Shown here: positions 20,673 to 20,684 of the stretch, piece after piece
Layout of the letters: the number at the start of each line of letters is the position of its first letter
How positions within the stretch are numbered: position 1 is the stretch's first letter
Assembly (NCBI GenBank): GCA_013335665.1
Contig: JAAXVE010000004.1
Coordinates: 1-20,684 of the forward strand
Reading direction: 5' to 3'
DNA from: Candidatus Falkowiibacteriota bacterium
GTDB taxonomy: Bacteria > Patescibacteriota > Patescibacteriia > Patescibacteriales > GWE2-39-37
DNA length: 20,684 nucleotides
Position numbers and translations under genes: made by a program
Notes under the pieces: generated by a model
What the model was told of the DNA's origin: nothing
Database searches by the model: none
Seen by the model: only the letters and a program-made list of their open reading frames with translations

Positions 20673-20684
20673 AGATCGGAAGAG
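20673..20684. other. Illumina adapter remnant
   Basis: The final 12 bases, AGATCGGAAGAG, are identical to the start of the common Illumina TruSeq adapter. They are almost certainly untrimmed library sequence. Confidence 0.9.

Noticed and set aside
1..20684. CRISPR array or toxin-antitoxin/defence island
   Set aside because: I saw no regularly spaced direct repeats and no recognisable cas, nuclease or antitoxin motifs. The repeats present are single palindromes.

Overview
The window looks like a metagenome-assembled contig from a streamlined bacterium, most likely a Patescibacteria/CPR member of the Parcubacteria-Falkowbacteria kind. This is inferred from the gene mix: a VirD4/HerA-like ATPase with a membrane-anchored N-terminal region, next to small CPR-style unknown proteins, a stand-alone receiver protein, and compact housekeeping genes that mostly lack Shine-Dalgarno (SD) sites. 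No rRNA or other lineage-decisive marker is present. The last 12 bases match the start of the common Illumina adapter, so the right end is not biological.

Left arm (1-2271). This is accessory in character. An unrecognised 190-aa gene is followed by a cluster of hairpins, then by a gene that reads as one roughly 316-residue protein with two homologous zinc-ribbon-like modules. That gene is broken by an in-frame amber codon and by a -1 shift at a run of seven A. Upstream of it lie a 53-nt hairpin, more palindromes and a tRNA-Gln(CUG) gene. The last 17 bp of the tRNA gene are duplicated 152 bp away, as at an integration site.

Core block (2272-9208, all minus strand). In transcription order: a 153-aa unknown, an 839-aa VirD4-like ATPase, a receiver-domain protein, a 216-aa CPR-type unknown, dnaX, and a patatin-like lipase only 4 nt behind dnaX.

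Middle (9235-13903). A glutamate-5-kinase-like gene (minus) faces a CorA-family transporter (plus) whose GMN signature is replaced by TMR. Then come a possible small membrane protein, a secreted lipoprotein with a good promoter and terminator, and a PAP2/sphingomyelin-synthase-like membrane phosphatase (minus).

Right arm (13904-20684). Dus and an MFS transporter overlap by 11 nt. A 26-bp-arm dispersed palindrome separates them from cysS. A second CGGGGS lipoprotein follows (CARDB-like plus fibronectin-like domains), with a promoter element resembling that of the first lipoprotein. An MtaB-type methylthiotransferase ends the contig.

The genes do not form one obvious new pathway. The most unusual material is the interrupted tandem zinc-module gene beside the tRNA-Gln junction, the GMN-less CorA, and the split between SD-led accessory genes and SD-less core genes.
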